Positions 1 to 9,673 of a stretch of DNA of 64,000 nt are shown here, piece after piece. A program made the translations under genes and the position numbers. The notes beneath the pieces are model-generated. The model was not told where the DNA came from and ran no database searches. It saw only the letters and a program-made list of their open reading frames with translations. The DNA is from Chitinophagaceae bacterium BSSC1 (lineage in GTDB: Bacteria; Bacteroidota; Bacteroidia; Chitinophagales; Chitinophagaceae): positions 930,001-994,000 of the forward strand of contig NKJC01000001.1 in assembly GCA_002256435.1 (NCBI GenBank), read 5' to 3'. Each line of letters starts with the position of its first letter. Position 1 is the stretch's first letter.

Positions 1-2343
1 AGCATTTTCAATGCCTTTCATTACCATGCCAAAAAAGCCGTTGTATGGCTGGTTCCCTCCATCACCATTTTAGAACAAACCATCAATAACTTAAAAGACA
101 CCACTCATCCTTACAGGCAAAAAATTAATTCGCATTTTGGTAATAAAGTAGCTGTATTTGATAAAGCTGATTTATTAAATGGAACAGGCCTTAATCCCAG
201 TAGCGTTTCAGAACAACTCAATATATTGGTACTTAGTTTTGATAGCCTTAGAGCCAAGAATAAAGAAGAAAGAAAGGTTTACCAAGAAAATGGCAATCTC
301 CAACCATTTGCTCATGAATTGGGAGACAGGGAAGACATTTCATTAATGCGGGTCATTCAGTCATTGAACCCTGTGGTGATTGTTGATGAGAGTCATAACG
401 CAGAAACGGATCTGAGCGTGGACATGCTCAAAAATCTGAACCCCTGTTTTATTTTGGACCTAACAGCCACACCAAGAAAAAATAGCAATATCATCAGTTT
501 TGTTGACGCCATTGAATTGAAGAAAGCCAATATGGTCAAACTTCCTGTAATCTGTTATAACCATTCAGACAAATCGGAAGTCATCAATTCTGCCTTACAA
601 TTGAGACATAAGCTAGAGGCACAAGCAATAGAAGAACAAAAAAAAGGTGGAAGGTATATTAGACCTATCGTGTTATTTCAAGCACAACCCAGAAATGCAG
701 AAGACAATACCACTTTTGAAAAGCTTAAAGCGCAGTTGATAGAACTAAAAATTCCAGAAGAACAGATTAAAATCAAGACTGCTAGTATCAATGAAATAAA
801 AGGACTTGATCTAATGAGTCCGGATTGTCCTGTACGATATATTATTACCATCAATGCCCTAAAAGAAGGATGGGATTGCCCATTTGCTTATATCTTGGCA
901 TCACTTGCAGACAAATCATCAGCTGTTGATGTGGAACAAATATTGGGCAGGGTATTAAGGCAACCTTATGTTACCAAACATCAATTCCCCCTATTGAATC
1001 TATGCTATGTACTAACAGCTTCAGCCAAATTCCTTGAAACATTAGACAATATTGTGAAGGGCTTGAATAGGGCTGGATTTAGTGACCAAGACTATAAAAT
1101 GGCCGATCCCTTACAAGTGGAAATTGCCAGGGAAACGGAGAAAATTGACCAACTTAATGTCTTTACTCAATCCACCGTTCAACCCAACTTAATAGAGCAA
1201 ACAGAAGATATTGACCTTTCAAAAATTACACCCATTGATCAAATAGGCAACCATACAGTAGGATTAACTGCCATAGAAGAAACAGCTGTTGCAGAAGTAA
1301 TCAATTTTGAAAAACGTTTAGATGCAGCAGCTACTAATAACCATCTACCCATACCAACAGTTTTAGAAAAAATGGTCAAGAGCTATTCTATTAAACCTGT
1401 CTTTCAGGAAACAGCATCAAAGATCTACTTACCCCAATTCTATTTGCAATTGCCATTCTCTGATATGTTTGGTGGTGAAAAATTATTGGAAAAGGAGGAG
1501 CTCATTGAACAGTTCAAATTGGCTCAGGAAGACACTAAGATTTCCTTTGAAAATATTTCTTCGGAATTATACAAAATAGACCTTGATGAAACCAGACAGG
1601 GCCATACTCCAAGCTTTCTAAAAATTGATGGGAAATTCAAGGAAAGTATTTTATCCTACATTTTAGATCCATCTAGAAAAGAGGAAAGGGTTAAAAACTT
1701 TAGTAAAAGATTGGTAGATCAGATTGGAAAATTGGATCCCATACCCGAAGTAGATATCCTAAAATATGTACAAAGAATTTTAGAAAATTTTACAGATGAA
1801 CAGTTTAATGATTTGGCTAGTAAGGAATATAGTTACGCCAGAAAAATCAAAGAAAAAATCAGAGATTCCGCAGATAGATATTCTGAAAAAAACTTTTTCA
1901 AATACTTAGACATTGACAAGGTATTTATAAAGCCCTCGTACCAATTTCCAGAACAGATCATACCAGGCGCAACGGCCAAAGACATTACCAAGTCGCTTTA
2001 TGAAAAGGAAGGGGAAATGAATGATTTTGAAGAATCCGTGATTAATGCTGTAGCCAATATGCACAATATAGCTTTCTGGACCAGGAATATAGAAAGAAGG
2101 GGATTCTGTATCAATGGATTCATTAACCACTATCCTGATTTTATCATTCATACAAAATCTGGCAAAACCATTGTGTTAGAAACCAAAGGAGATCACTTGG
2201 ATGCGGAACAAAAAATTAGACTAGGAGAACAATGGGCCAAAAAAGCGGGCAATCATTTTCGTTATTTCATGGTTTATCAAAACCGAAAAGTGGAAGGTGC
2301 TTATACCCAGGATGCTTTCTTGGAAACTATATCTATGATTTAA
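1..2343 (+). CDS. Type III restriction Res-like helicase-nuclease (5' end outside window)
   Basis: The frame is open from base 1, so the start codon and Walker A motif lie upstream of the window; 780 residues are visible. Seen: motif II VDESHN at about window codon 130, LTATP at about 155, the block ALKEGWDCPFAY at about 287 and QILGRVLRQP at about 314. These are the superfamily 2 motifs in the form typical of type III Res subunits. At the C-terminus (about codons 711-730) PDF...VLETKGD fits a PD-(D/E)xK nuclease core. Known for the family: ATP-dependent translocation and DNA cleavage together with a Mod methyltransferase, which would have to lie upstream. An internal TTG at 226 is not a credible start because conserved sequence continues before it. 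It could also be an orphan Res-like helicase. The frame is intact to its stop. Confidence 0.9.
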   Translation, partial: SIFNAFHYHAKKAVVWLVPSITILEQTINNLKDTTHPYRQKINSHFGNKVAVFDKADLLNGTGLNPSSVSEQLNILVLSFDSLRAKNKEERKVYQENGNLQPFAHELGDREDISLMRVIQSLNPVVIVDESHNAETDLSVDMLKNLNPCFILDLTATPRKNSNIISFVDAIELKKANMVKLPVICYNHSDKSEVINSALQLRHKLEAQAIEEQKKGGRYIRPIVLFQAQPRNAEDNTTFEKLKAQLIELKIPEEQIKIKTASINEIKGLDLMSPDCPVRYIITINALKEGWDCPFAYILASLADKSSAVDVEQILGRVLRQPYVTKHQFPLLNLCYVLTASAKFLETLDNIVKGLNRAGFSDQDYKMADPLQVEIARETEKIDQLNVFTQSTVQPNLIEQTEDIDLSKITPIDQIGNHTVGLTAIEETAVAEVINFEKRLDAAATNNHLPIPTVLEKMVKSYSIKPVFQETASKIYLPQFYLQLPFSDMFGGEKLLEKEELIEQFKLAQEDTKISFENISSELYKIDLDETRQGHTPSFLKIDGKFKESILSYILDPSRKEERVKNFSKRLVDQIGKLDPIPEVDILKYVQRILENFTDEQFNDLASKEYSYARKIKEKIRDSADRYSEKNFFKYLDIDKVFIKPSYQFPEQIIPGATAKDITKSLYEKEGEMNDFEESVINAVANMHNIAFWTRNIERRGFCINGFINHYPDFIIHTKSGKTIVLETKGDHLDAEQKIRLGEQWAKKAGNHFRYFMVYQNRKVEGAYTQDAFLETISMI

Positions 2344-2527
2344 GCTTTCTCCTTACAACATGAGTTTTATCCATTCTTACGGTATTTAAGTCAACCGTTT
2401 GAGAAATTAAGAAAGTAACAGCTTCTAATCTTTGAATCACCGGTTTAGATAGCCAATAGTTTAAGTCATTCAACTTTTCATCAAATGAATTAAGTTTAGC
2501 CTTATGTACTACTGGAGCAATGTTCAT
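2333..2527 (-). CDS. Small antitoxin-like protein, 64 residues
   Basis: ATG at 2525-2527, overlapping the 3' end of the restriction gene by 11 bases in convergent orientation. The protein has the look of small Bacteroidota proteins of about 65-80 residues: a PVVHKAKLNS start, a segment NDLNYWLSKPVIQRLEAVTFL and an ending RMDKTHVVRRKLKS. From memory such proteins often sit beside a nucleotidyltransferase-like partner as toxin-antitoxin pairs. No partner is visible here; the neighbours are a restriction enzyme and a MORN protein. It is therefore either an orphan or a restriction-associated accessory gene. The family assignment is recollection, not a search result. Coding status is supported by the conserved-looking composition and a proper ATG with an AT-rich leader. 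Confidence 0.6.
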   Translation of the reverse strand: MNIAPVVHKAKLNSFDEKLNDLNYWLSKPVIQRLEAVTFLISQTVDLNTVRMDKTHVVRRKLKS

Positions 2528-2596
2528 ATAAAATATTAATACACAAATTACTTAAAAATCCGTGTTTCACGGTATTTCTGGCAAGGGGGCGCTGGA

Positions 2597-2604
2597 TATT
2601 TTTG
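2597..2604 (+). promoter_or_regulatory. TAnnTTTG -7 element directly before the MORN gene
   Basis: TATTTTTG matches the Bacteroidota -7 consensus and ends three bases before the ATG at 2608. If used, the transcript would start at or inside the start codon, giving a leaderless mRNA. No convincing TTG is seen at the -33 position. Confidence 0.35.
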
Positions 2605-2607
2605 GGT

Positions 2608-3630
2608 ATGAAAAAATTAGCCCTTTTGCCCCTTTTATTTTTTTGTTTGTTGGCTGCTGCTCAAAGTCCCAGTGCTGTTCCTGTAAAATTTGGTTGTCTA
2701 TCAGGCAATTGTGAAAACGGAACGGGTAAGTTTAGGTTCAAAGACAATAATCTTTATGAGGGTCAATGGAAAAATGGCAAGCAGGAAGGCAAGGGCAAAA
2801 CCACCCTTATAAGCGGGGCTATTTATCAGGGTGATTTTAAAGCCGGAAAAATGCATGGCAAGGGCCGATTTACACTGGAAACAGGTGACTACTTAGAGGG
2901 TGATTTTTATGATGACCGTTTTGAAGGTCAGGGGGTGTTTATTTTTAAGAATGGCATTAAAATGGGCGGCAATTATGTAAACAATAGCATTAAGAACGGC
3001 TATCAAATTAACAAGGATAGCTCCCGCTATGATGGTGATTTTATTGCCAATTTAAAAGACGGAAAAGGAGTGATGCAATATAAAGACGGCATGGTCTATT
3101 CCGGTGATTGGAAAAAAGACAAGAGAGAAGGCAAGGGTGAGATAAAGGATAAAAACGGTGCCCTCATTTACAGTGGTGACTGGGCTGCGGACACCATGAT
3201 GCACCCACAACAGTCAAGCCTTTTTAAAGAAAATCAGTTTAAATTCTATGTTGATGTTTTTAAAAGACATTACAAAGGTGGGCAAGAAATTATAATCAAT
3301 GGAATTAAGGGTAGTGTTCTTTTAGACATTGATTTTAAATTCTTCCAAGACTATTCCTTGAACGCCATCTGTGTAACTAAATTAACCATTGAAGGCAAGA
3401 CCTATACCAAGAAAGCTTCTTGTGTTGGAGAAATCAATACCACAACAAATCAAGTCCATTTTTCAGAAAAAGAGTTTCTGGCCAAAGACGAATTTCCATA
3501 TCAATTAAAATGGCAGTATAACTCTTTTTATCTAACGCTCTTCAACGACAATGAAAGACCTGGACACTATTTGATGAATAGCATTGGAACAGACAAAGAC
3601 GCATTGAGAACAGAAATCAAAGACAACTAA
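2608..3630 (+). CDS. Secreted MORN-repeat protein
   Basis: 340 residues from ATG 2608; a TTG two codons earlier is a poorer start because the signal peptide begins at MKKLALLPLLFF. The signal peptide ends near residue 19 (AAAQ). From about residue 35 to 195 there are roughly six MORN repeats, recognisable as YEGQWKNGKQEGKG, YQGDFKAGKMHGKG, YLEGDFYDDRFEGQG and YSGDWKKDKREGKG. A C-terminal region of about 140 residues has no repeat and I do not recognise it. MORN repeats form extended beta-hairpin scaffolds; in bacteria their partners are mostly unknown. The gene lies nine bases before the M48 protease gene, so the two are probably co-transcribed and both products are exported. Function beyond an envelope scaffold is not assignable. 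Confidence 0.85.
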   Translation: MKKLALLPLLFFCLLAAAQSPSAVPVKFGCLSGNCENGTGKFRFKDNNLYEGQWKNGKQEGKGKTTLISGAIYQGDFKAGKMHGKGRFTLETGDYLEGDFYDDRFEGQGVFIFKNGIKMGGNYVNNSIKNGYQINKDSSRYDGDFIANLKDGKGVMQYKDGMVYSGDWKKDKREGKGEIKDKNGALIYSGDWAADTMMHPQQSSLFKENQFKFYVDVFKRHYKGGQEIIINGIKGSVLLDIDFKFFQDYSLNAICVTKLTIEGKTYTKKASCVGEINTTTNQVHFSEKEFLAKDEFPYQLKWQYNSFYLTLFNDNERPGHYLMNSIGTDKDALRTEIKDN

Positions 3631-3639
3631 ACACGAATC

Positions 3640-4869
3640 ATGAAAATTAGTTTCTTATTAACTGCTTGCTTATTGGCTTTAACAGGCAAAGCCCAATTAA
3701 AACATATTGATCCCAATCAGGCCAATAGCATCAGTTTTGCTTGCAACTTTTTTGACAAGAATACCCAATATGTTCCGGTTCCAGCTTCGGCGGTTTCAGA
3801 TGCCGCTGCCGAAAAATGGATGGCCGAGATGGTGAACAAAATCACCAATATAGTAGGACTGAAAAATAGGTTCAGACTCTTATCTTTAAAAAAATACAAT
3901 AACTGTTCCGCGGTTTGTTTTAACAACAATATTGGGCAGGAAAGATTTATTCAGTTTGACAGAGATTTTCTAGAAGCTTTTCAGAAAAAGACCAATAATA
4001 AATGGTTTGTGGTGGGTGTATTGGCCCATGAGTTGGGGCATCATTTTAATGGTCATTCCTTAGACGGCATAGGCAGTAGACCCGATAAAGAAATTGAAGC
4101 GGATGAATTTGCGGGTTTTATCTTGCAAAAACTTGGTGCTAGCTTTGAAGATTCAAAAGGTATATTTAGTTTCTTAAACGAAACCGATGGACCTCCAACC
4201 CATCCGGTAAGATTCAAGCGTTATGCAGCCGTTGGCAAGGGTTGGGACAGGGCCGCCGGTAATGATATTTGGGTGTCTTTGGCACTTGAAAATGACGCAG
4301 ACAAAAAGGAAATTGCCTACCAAAAATTATTAGCAGCTAGAAAGGAATTTGACCCCGCTAAAAAAATAGTATTGATTGATGAGGCTTTGAAAAAAGTTCC
4401 AGGCTATGCCGAAGCTATTAGTGAGAAAGGCCTAATCTATCTAGACCAAAAACAATACCAACAAGCTGAGAACTTTTGTGTACAGGCTTTGCTACTAGAA
4501 CCTTATATAGGTTTGTTGCGATTGAACTTAGCCAAAGTATGTTATGCTCAAAAACAGTACGATACTGCCATGCAATTTGTCAATGACGCTATCTTTATCA
4601 ATCCCATATTTCCAGATGCCTACCATTTAAGGGCGCAATTGCAATTAGACAATCGGGCTTTTCAGCAAGCAGTATCAGATTGCAATGTGGCCTTACTTAT
4701 GAGGCCAGCTAATAATTATGTTAGGGCTGAAATCTTGGGCACCAAGGGGATGGCATTGGACCAATTACAGCAAAAAGCTGCTGCACAGGAATGCTTTCAG
4801 GAAGCCAAAAAGCTTAACCCCTTAAGTCTTCGCTTATTGCAGTACCAACAAACCAAGAAAATCAATTAG
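3640..4869 (+). CDS. Secreted M48-type metalloprotease with TPR repeats
   Basis: 409 residues. The N-terminus [19 protein letters not shown] is a signal peptide. The zinc motif HELGH is at residues 130-134, and EIEADEFAG at 151-159 supplies the third ligand in the M48 pattern. From about residue 215 to 400 the sequence is TPR-like (for example [19 protein letters not shown] and [17 protein letters not shown]). This order, protease then TPR, matches the BepA-like periplasmic M48 proteases that act in outer-membrane protein quality control; that role is inference here. It follows the MORN gene by nine bases. Its stop codon overlaps that of recQ on the other strand by four bases (4866-4869), with no terminator between them. 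Confidence 0.88.
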   Translation: MKISFLLTACLLALTGKAQLKHIDPNQANSISFACNFFDKNTQYVPVPASAVSDAAAEKWMAEMVNKITNIVGLKNRFRLLSLKKYNNCSAVCFNNNIGQERFIQFDRDFLEAFQKKTNNKWFVVGVLAHELGHHFNGHSLDGIGSRPDKEIEADEFAGFILQKLGASFEDSKGIFSFLNETDGPPTHPVRFKRYAAVGKGWDRAAGNDIWVSLALENDADKKEIAYQKLLAARKEFDPAKKIVLIDEALKKVPGYAEAISEKGLIYLDQKQYQQAENFCVQALLLEPYIGLLRLNLAKVCYAQKQYDTAMQFVNDAIFINPIFPDAYHLRAQLQLDNRAFQQAVSDCNVALLMRPANNYVRAEILGTKGMALDQLQQKAAAQECFQEAKKLNPLSLRLLQYQQTKKIN

Positions 4870-7157
4870 TTTCCGTAAACACTCAAGAACTTGATGCGCA
4901 TGATTTTTAGTTGTTCCCAACTATAATCATTATCACTTAGCTCCTGACGCGCTACGTCTAAGGAAGATGTCTGGCAACTTTTGAAATATTCAATAATGTC
5001 TTCCTGATCGTATTCATCTAACCACTCGTCAATGGCATAGTCTAGGTTGAGTCTGGTTCCGCTAGCAGCAATGGTTTCCATTTCTTCTAACAACTCGTCT
5101 AGTTTTAAACTCTTGTTTTTGGCAATGGTTTCTAGAGGAATTTTCTTGTCTACGTTCTGGATAATATAGATTTTGTTATTACCCTTGTTGGCCACGCTGC
5201 GCATGACAAAATCATCGGGTTTTTCAATCTCATTTTCTTCCACGTATTTGGCAATCATTTCTACAAATGATTTACCGTATTTAATAGCTTTCCCTTTACT
5301 CACACCCTGACATTTCTCCAATTCTTCCAAACTGGTTGGATAGAGGGTTGCCATGTCTTGCAATGAGTTTTCCAAGAAGATCACAAATGGTGGTAGGCTT
5401 TTTTTCTTGGCTTCTTTCTGACGCAATTCTTTGAGCATTTCAAAGAGTTTTTCATCAGCAGCTGCACCGGTTTGATTGGCGTTCTCTCCTTCTTCATCAT
5501 CCGCATTGGCGTCTTCAAAAAGGTTGTTCAACACAATCTTAAAGGAAGCCGGTTTTTTCAAGAACTTCTCTCCCAGCTCGGTGACTTTTAATAAACCGTA
5601 TTCTTCAATGTCTTTCTTAAGTAGGTTCTCCAACAACATTTGTCTAATCAGACTACTCCACAAATGGTATTCCTTGTCTGCACCAATGCCATAAACCGGA
5701 AGGTTGTCATGACGGAACATGCTGATCTGTGGGGTGAGTTTACCCATGACCACACTGACCACATAGTCTGTAACAAAACGCTCATCCAATGCTTTTACCG
5801 TATTGAGTATTTTTACTACGTCTTCTTTGGCTTCTATTTTTTCTTTGGGGTTCAAACAGTTGTCACAATTGCCACAGTTTTTTCCTTCCCAGTTCTCTCC
5901 AAAATAATGCAACAATACTTTGCGGCGGCATACAGCAGATTCTGCATATGCCACGGTTTCATCAATTAATTGCGCACCCACTTCTCTTTCACTCAATGGC
6001 TTGTCGCGCATAAAATGTTCTAGCTTGGACACGTCTTTGTGAGAATAGTACAATACACAAAGTCCTTCCATGCCATCTCTACCAGCCCTACCCGTTTCTT
6101 GGTAATAGTTCTCAATTGATTTGGGAATATTAAAGTGAATCACAAAACGGATATCTGGTTTGTCAATCCCCATTCCAAAGGCAATGGTGGCTACAATTAC
6201 CTGCACGTCTTCATTCAGGAATTGATCCTGTCTTTCTGCGCGCAGCTTTTGATCCAACCCTGCGTGATAGGCCACGGCCTTGATGCTATTGGCTACTAAG
6301 AGTTCTGCTAATTCTTCTGTGGTCTTTCTGTTCAGGGTATAAATGATGCCGCTCTTGCCCTTGTGACCACTGATGAATTTGACAATACTTTTTACGGTCT
6401 GGTCTTTTTTAATCTTGGGTTGAATCTCATAATAGAGATTGCTCCTATTAAAAGAAGAAATATAAATATTGGGTTTGCGCAGACCAAGATTCTTTACAAT
6501 ATCGCTCTGCACTTTAGGAGTAGCAGTTGCAGTCAGTGCAATTACGGGAATGTCTGGATTTATAATATCCATCATCTCGCGCAAGCGTCTATACTCTGGT
6601 CTAAAATCGTGACCCCACTCAGAAATACAGTGGGCTTCATCTACTGCAAAAAAACTAATCTTTAAATCTGAGAAGAATTCTAAGTTCTCTTGTTTGGTCA
6701 GGGTTTCAGGTGCTACATACAACAGCTTGGTCATGCCAGAAGTTAAATCGTCTTTGACTAATTTAATCTGACCCTTGTTTAGAGAAGAGTTGAGAAAATG
6801 CGCCACATCGTCTTTTTCACTATAGCCGCGCACCAAGTCTACCTGATTTTTCATCAAAGCAATCAAGGGCGATACAATAATGGCACAACCCTCCATCATC
6901 ATGGCGGGTAACTGATAACACAAACTCTTACCACCTCCTGTGGGCATGATCACAAATGTGTCTTGTCCATTGAGCAAACTGTTGATAGATTGTTCTTGGG
7001 TACCCTTGAATTCGCGGAATCCAAAATATTTTTCTAGTCCGGCATAGATATCGTACTCGTGCACAGTGGTAATGGTAGCCGTATTGTCTTTGCGGGGTGA
7101 ACTTTTCTTACTGCTTTTTGCGGCTGGTTTAGCAACCGCTTTCTTGGTAGTAGCCAT
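4866..7157 (-). CDS. recQ: ATP-dependent DNA helicase RecQ
   Basis: 763 residues from ATG 7157 (MATTKK); the frame is open to a TTG at 7181, but the ATG gives the usual start. A lysine/alanine/serine-rich tail of about 30 residues precedes the helicase. Seen: Walker [14 protein letters not shown] at about residue 70, [17 protein letters not shown] at about 172, ALTATAT, and the [10 protein letters not shown] motif VI. The RecQ zinc site CRRK...CGNCDNC is at about 407-430, and an HRDC domain starts near 590. A C-terminal extension of about 90 residues follows, as in other Bacteroidota RecQ proteins. Known role: 3'-5' unwinding in recombination and fork repair. It stands alone on the minus strand between two plus-strand units. 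Confidence 0.97.
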   Translation of the reverse strand: MATTKKAVAKPAAKSSKKSSPRKDNTATITTVHEYDIYAGLEKYFGFREFKGTQEQSINSLLNGQDTFVIMPTGGGKSLCYQLPAMMMEGCAIIVSPLIALMKNQVDLVRGYSEKDDVAHFLNSSLNKGQIKLVKDDLTSGMTKLLYVAPETLTKQENLEFFSDLKISFFAVDEAHCISEWGHDFRPEYRRLREMMDIINPDIPVIALTATATPKVQSDIVKNLGLRKPNIYISSFNRSNLYYEIQPKIKKDQTVKSIVKFISGHKGKSGIIYTLNRKTTEELAELLVANSIKAVAYHAGLDQKLRAERQDQFLNEDVQVIVATIAFGMGIDKPDIRFVIHFNIPKSIENYYQETGRAGRDGMEGLCVLYYSHKDVSKLEHFMRDKPLSEREVGAQLIDETVAYAESAVCRRKVLLHYFGENWEGKNCGNCDNCLNPKEKIEAKEDVVKILNTVKALDERFVTDYVVSVVMGKLTPQISMFRHDNLPVYGIGADKEYHLWSSLIRQMLLENLLKKDIEEYGLLKVTELGEKFLKKPASFKIVLNNLFEDANADDEEGENANQTGAAADEKLFEMLKELRQKEAKKKSLPPFVIFLENSLQDMATLYPTSLEELEKCQGVSKGKAIKYGKSFVEMIAKYVEENEIEKPDDFVMRSVANKGNNKIYIIQNVDKKIPLETIAKNKSLKLDELLEEMETIAASGTRLNLDYAIDEWLDEYDQEDIIEYFKSCQTSSLDVARQELSDNDYSWEQLKIMRIKFLSVYGN

Positions 7158-7374
7158 GGATCGAATATGTTTTGGTCCCAAAAAGGAACCACTATTGTTA
7201 TAAAAGTTAACGCTTTTTGCCGGGATTCCCCCTTAAAATTTCTTAAGCTTGATTTTTACTGGGAAACGGTGGCAATCCGGATAATCGGTTCCGGTTTTAG
7301 TATATAAAATCCTAAAAAAGGGTAGCGAAGTTAACGAAACCCACCCTGAAATGCTAGTTAAAGCTGTTAAAGTT

Positions 7375-7382
7375 TACATTTG
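7375..7382 (+). promoter_or_regulatory. TAnnTTTG -7 element before kdsD
   Basis: TACATTTG ends six bases before the ATG at 7389, again implying a very short or absent leader. A matching -33 TTG is not visible, so support is only the -7 match and its position. Confidence 0.35.
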
Positions 7383-7388
7383 CAGGGC

Positions 7389-8351
7389 ATGAAAGCTAAT
7401 ATCGCCGCAACGGCCCTTAAAACCATTCAATTAGAAGCCCAGTCCATTGCCGGATTGGCCCCTTTTATCAATGAAACATTTGAGAAAGCCATTGCTACCA
7501 TTCATGCTTCCAAGGGTAGGTTGGTGATTTCAGGGATTGGCAAATCGGCCATTGTAGCCCAAAAAATTGTGGCCACCCTGAATTCTACCGGTACACCCGC
7601 CCTATTTATGCACGCGGCCGACGCCATTCACGGAGATTTGGGCATGGTGCAGGATGAAGACGTGGTTTTGATCATCAGCAAGAGTGGCGAGAGTCCTGAA
7701 ATTAAAGTGTTGGTTCCCCTGATTCGTAATTTTGGCAATACCCTGATTGGGATGGTGGGTAATAGAGAGAGTTTTTTGGCCAAGGAATCTGATATTTTGC
7801 TAGATACCACAGTAGAACAAGAAGCCTGCCCCAATAATCTGGCCCCAACCAGTAGCACCACTGCCCAAATGGTCATGGGAGACGTGATTGCAGTTTGCCT
7901 CATGGAACTTAACGGTTTTAATGGACGCGATTTTGCCAAATACCATCCCGGTGGTAACCTAGGCAAGCGTTTGTATTTGCGCGTGGGCGATTTGAGCAAG
8001 GCCAATGAAGTGCCGCAAGTCTTGCTAAACGCTAGTTTAAAAGAAGTAATTGTAGAAATTACCCAGAAAAGACTGGGTCTCACAGCTGTACTCAACCAAG
8101 ATGGTCAATTGCAGGGAATTATCACCGATGGTGACCTACGTAGGATGCTGGAAAAAAGCAGCAGCATTGACCAGATTACCGCTGCTGATATCTTGACCCC
8201 CAACCCCAAAACCATTGCCCCTGAAACTCTGGCTGTTGAAGCCCTTGACCTGATGCGAAACAATGATATTAGTGCGCTGTTGGTGGTGGAAAATCAACGC
8301 TATCTTGGGGTTCTTCATTTGCACGATCTGGTACGCGAAGGAATTGTTTAA
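7389..8351 (+). CDS. kdsD: Arabinose-5-phosphate isomerase (KdsD/KpsF family)
   Basis: 320 residues from ATG 7389. An N-terminal SIS domain covers about residues 30-190, with SGIGKSA at 48-54, HAADAIHGD at 75-83, SKSGES at 97-102 and HPGGNLGKR at 186-194, followed by two CBS domains from about 205 to the end (IITDGDLRRML in the first). This is the full-length SIS-CBS-CBS form. Known reaction: ribulose 5-phosphate to arabinose 5-phosphate, the first step towards Kdo for lipopolysaccharide; GutQ-type paralogues do the same reaction. It is followed after 76 bases by a mannose-1-phosphate guanylyltransferase, which fits a sugar-precursor pair for surface polysaccharide. Confidence 0.93.
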   Translation: MKANIAATALKTIQLEAQSIAGLAPFINETFEKAIATIHASKGRLVISGIGKSAIVAQKIVATLNSTGTPALFMHAADAIHGDLGMVQDEDVVLIISKSGESPEIKVLVPLIRNFGNTLIGMVGNRESFLAKESDILLDTTVEQEACPNNLAPTSSTTAQMVMGDVIAVCLMELNGFNGRDFAKYHPGGNLGKRLYLRVGDLSKANEVPQVLLNASLKEVIVEITQKRLGLTAVLNQDGQLQGIITDGDLRRMLEKSSSIDQITAADILTPNPKTIAPETLAVEALDLMRNNDISALLVVENQRYLGVLHLHDLVREGIV

Positions 8352-8427
8352 TCCAAGCAATAAGTCACAGGCTATCAACGTTTTTAGCCCGTATCATTCC
8401 CTAAAATGAGTTAAACCTGTTTCCCAC

Positions 8428-9510
8428 ATGAATAAGCACCATTATGTAGCCATTATGGCTGGAGGTATCGGCAGTAGATTTTGGCCTAAAAGCCGTACCA
8501 GTTATCCAAAACAGTTTCTAGACATTCTGAATACCGGTAAGTCATTGATCCGTTGGACCTATGAACGTTATGCGGCATTTATTCCCAACGAGAATATCTT
8601 CATAGTTACTTCTGAAGAATATGTTTCTATCTGCGCCGAGCAATTGCCCGAGCTGCCATTAGAAAATATCTTGGCCGAGCCTAGCAGAAAAAACACCGCA
8701 CCTTGTGTGGCGTATATTTCATACAAGCTTTTACAAAAAGACCCTGAAGCCGCGCTAATTGTGGCTCCTAGTGATCACATGATCTTAGACCAAGACGCGT
8801 TCCGCGCCATTACTTCCAAGGCCTTGGATTTTGTAACACAGATTAAATCATTGGTTACACTGGGTATTAAACCTACGCATCCCAATACTGGATACGGTTA
8901 TATTCAACACGAGCCATTGGCCGCTGGCGATGGTATTTACAAAGTGAAAACCTTTACAGAGAAACCCAATCTGGAATTAGCTAAGACCTTTTTGGCCTCC
9001 GGCGATTTTCTTTGGAATGCAGGGATCTTTGTATGGCAGGTGAAAAATGTAATGAAGGCTTTTGAACAGTATCAGCCAGAAATGTATGAGCTGTTTGACA
9101 ATGAGAAAGCACATTTTAATACTGCTGGTGAAAAAGACGCCATTAATCGTATCTACCCATTGTGCACCAATGTTTCTATTGACTTTGCCATTATGGAAAA
9201 AGCAGATAATGTATTTGTGATTCCTTCTTCTTTTGGCTGGAGCGATCTGGGAACCTGGAACTCCGCTTATGATAACCTAGACAAGGATTATTTAGGCAAT
9301 GCTGTTACCAGCGATAACGTGATTGTGATTGACGCTACCAAGTGTATGATTTCTGCCAACCACGATAAATTGGTCTTGGTTCAGGGGATTGATGACTGCA
9401 TTGTCATTGACACCAAGGACGTGTTGATGATCTGCAAAAAAGAAAAAGAACAAGCTATTAAGGAATATGTTGCCGAAGTAAAACGCAATAAGGGCGACAA
9501 ATACCTATAA
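8428..9510 (+). CDS. manC: Mannose-1-phosphate guanylyltransferase
   Basis: 360 residues. The nucleotidyltransferase signature AGGIGSRFWPKSRTSYPKQFL lies at residues 10-30; FTEKPNLELAK and the NAGIFVW segment are also typical. Length matches the single-domain GDP-mannose pyrophosphorylase without the fused isomerase domain. Reaction: mannose 1-phosphate plus GTP gives GDP-mannose, used for mannosyl and fucosyl residues of surface glycans. It follows kdsD on the same strand and is closed by a strong intrinsic terminator 20 bases after the stop. The start ATG is unambiguous because the glycine-rich loop follows within ten residues. Confidence 0.95.
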   Translation: MNKHHYVAIMAGGIGSRFWPKSRTSYPKQFLDILNTGKSLIRWTYERYAAFIPNENIFIVTSEEYVSICAEQLPELPLENILAEPSRKNTAPCVAYISYKLLQKDPEAALIVAPSDHMILDQDAFRAITSKALDFVTQIKSLVTLGIKPTHPNTGYGYIQHEPLAAGDGIYKVKTFTEKPNLELAKTFLASGDFLWNAGIFVWQVKNVMKAFEQYQPEMYELFDNEKAHFNTAGEKDAINRIYPLCTNVSIDFAIMEKADNVFVIPSSFGWSDLGTWNSAYDNLDKDYLGNAVTSDNVIVIDATKCMISANHDKLVLVQGIDDCIVIDTKDVLMICKKEKEQAIKEYVAEVKRNKGDKYL

Positions 9511-9529
9511 TATTTTATATGAGTTTTAT

Positions 9530-9559
9530 AAGCCCTGATTCTATGAATCGGGGCTTTTT
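9530..9559 (+). terminator. Intrinsic terminator after manC
   Basis: Inverted repeat AGCCCTGATT (9531-9540) and AATCGGGGCT (9546-9555), five-base loop, one G-T pair, followed by a run of T. It ends the kdsD-manC transcript. Confidence 0.85.
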
Positions 9560-9632
9560 GTTTGAAAAATGTTGAATTGGGCTTTTGTTTGGAGCATTTT
9601 CTTAAAATAGTGCTTAAGGTTGCATAATTGTT

Positions 9633-9640
9633 TAAATTTG
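9633..9640 (+). promoter_or_regulatory. Candidate -7 element of the KAS III gene
   Basis: TAAATTTG fits TAnnTTTG and lies 33 bases before the ATG at 9674, just after the manC terminator, where a new promoter is expected. No clear TTG at -33. Confidence 0.4.
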
Positions 9641-9673
9641 AATGCTTTGCTTTGAAGAAGTTAATTGAACATT

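Noticed and set aside
226..2343. Internal TTG at 226 as start of the restriction gene
   Set aside because: The same frame is open and coherent from base 1, so the gene is simply cut by the window edge.
7628..8095. 155-codon minus-strand frame opposite kdsD
   Set aside because: Fully inside a well-conserved isomerase gene, no family resemblance, no promoter.
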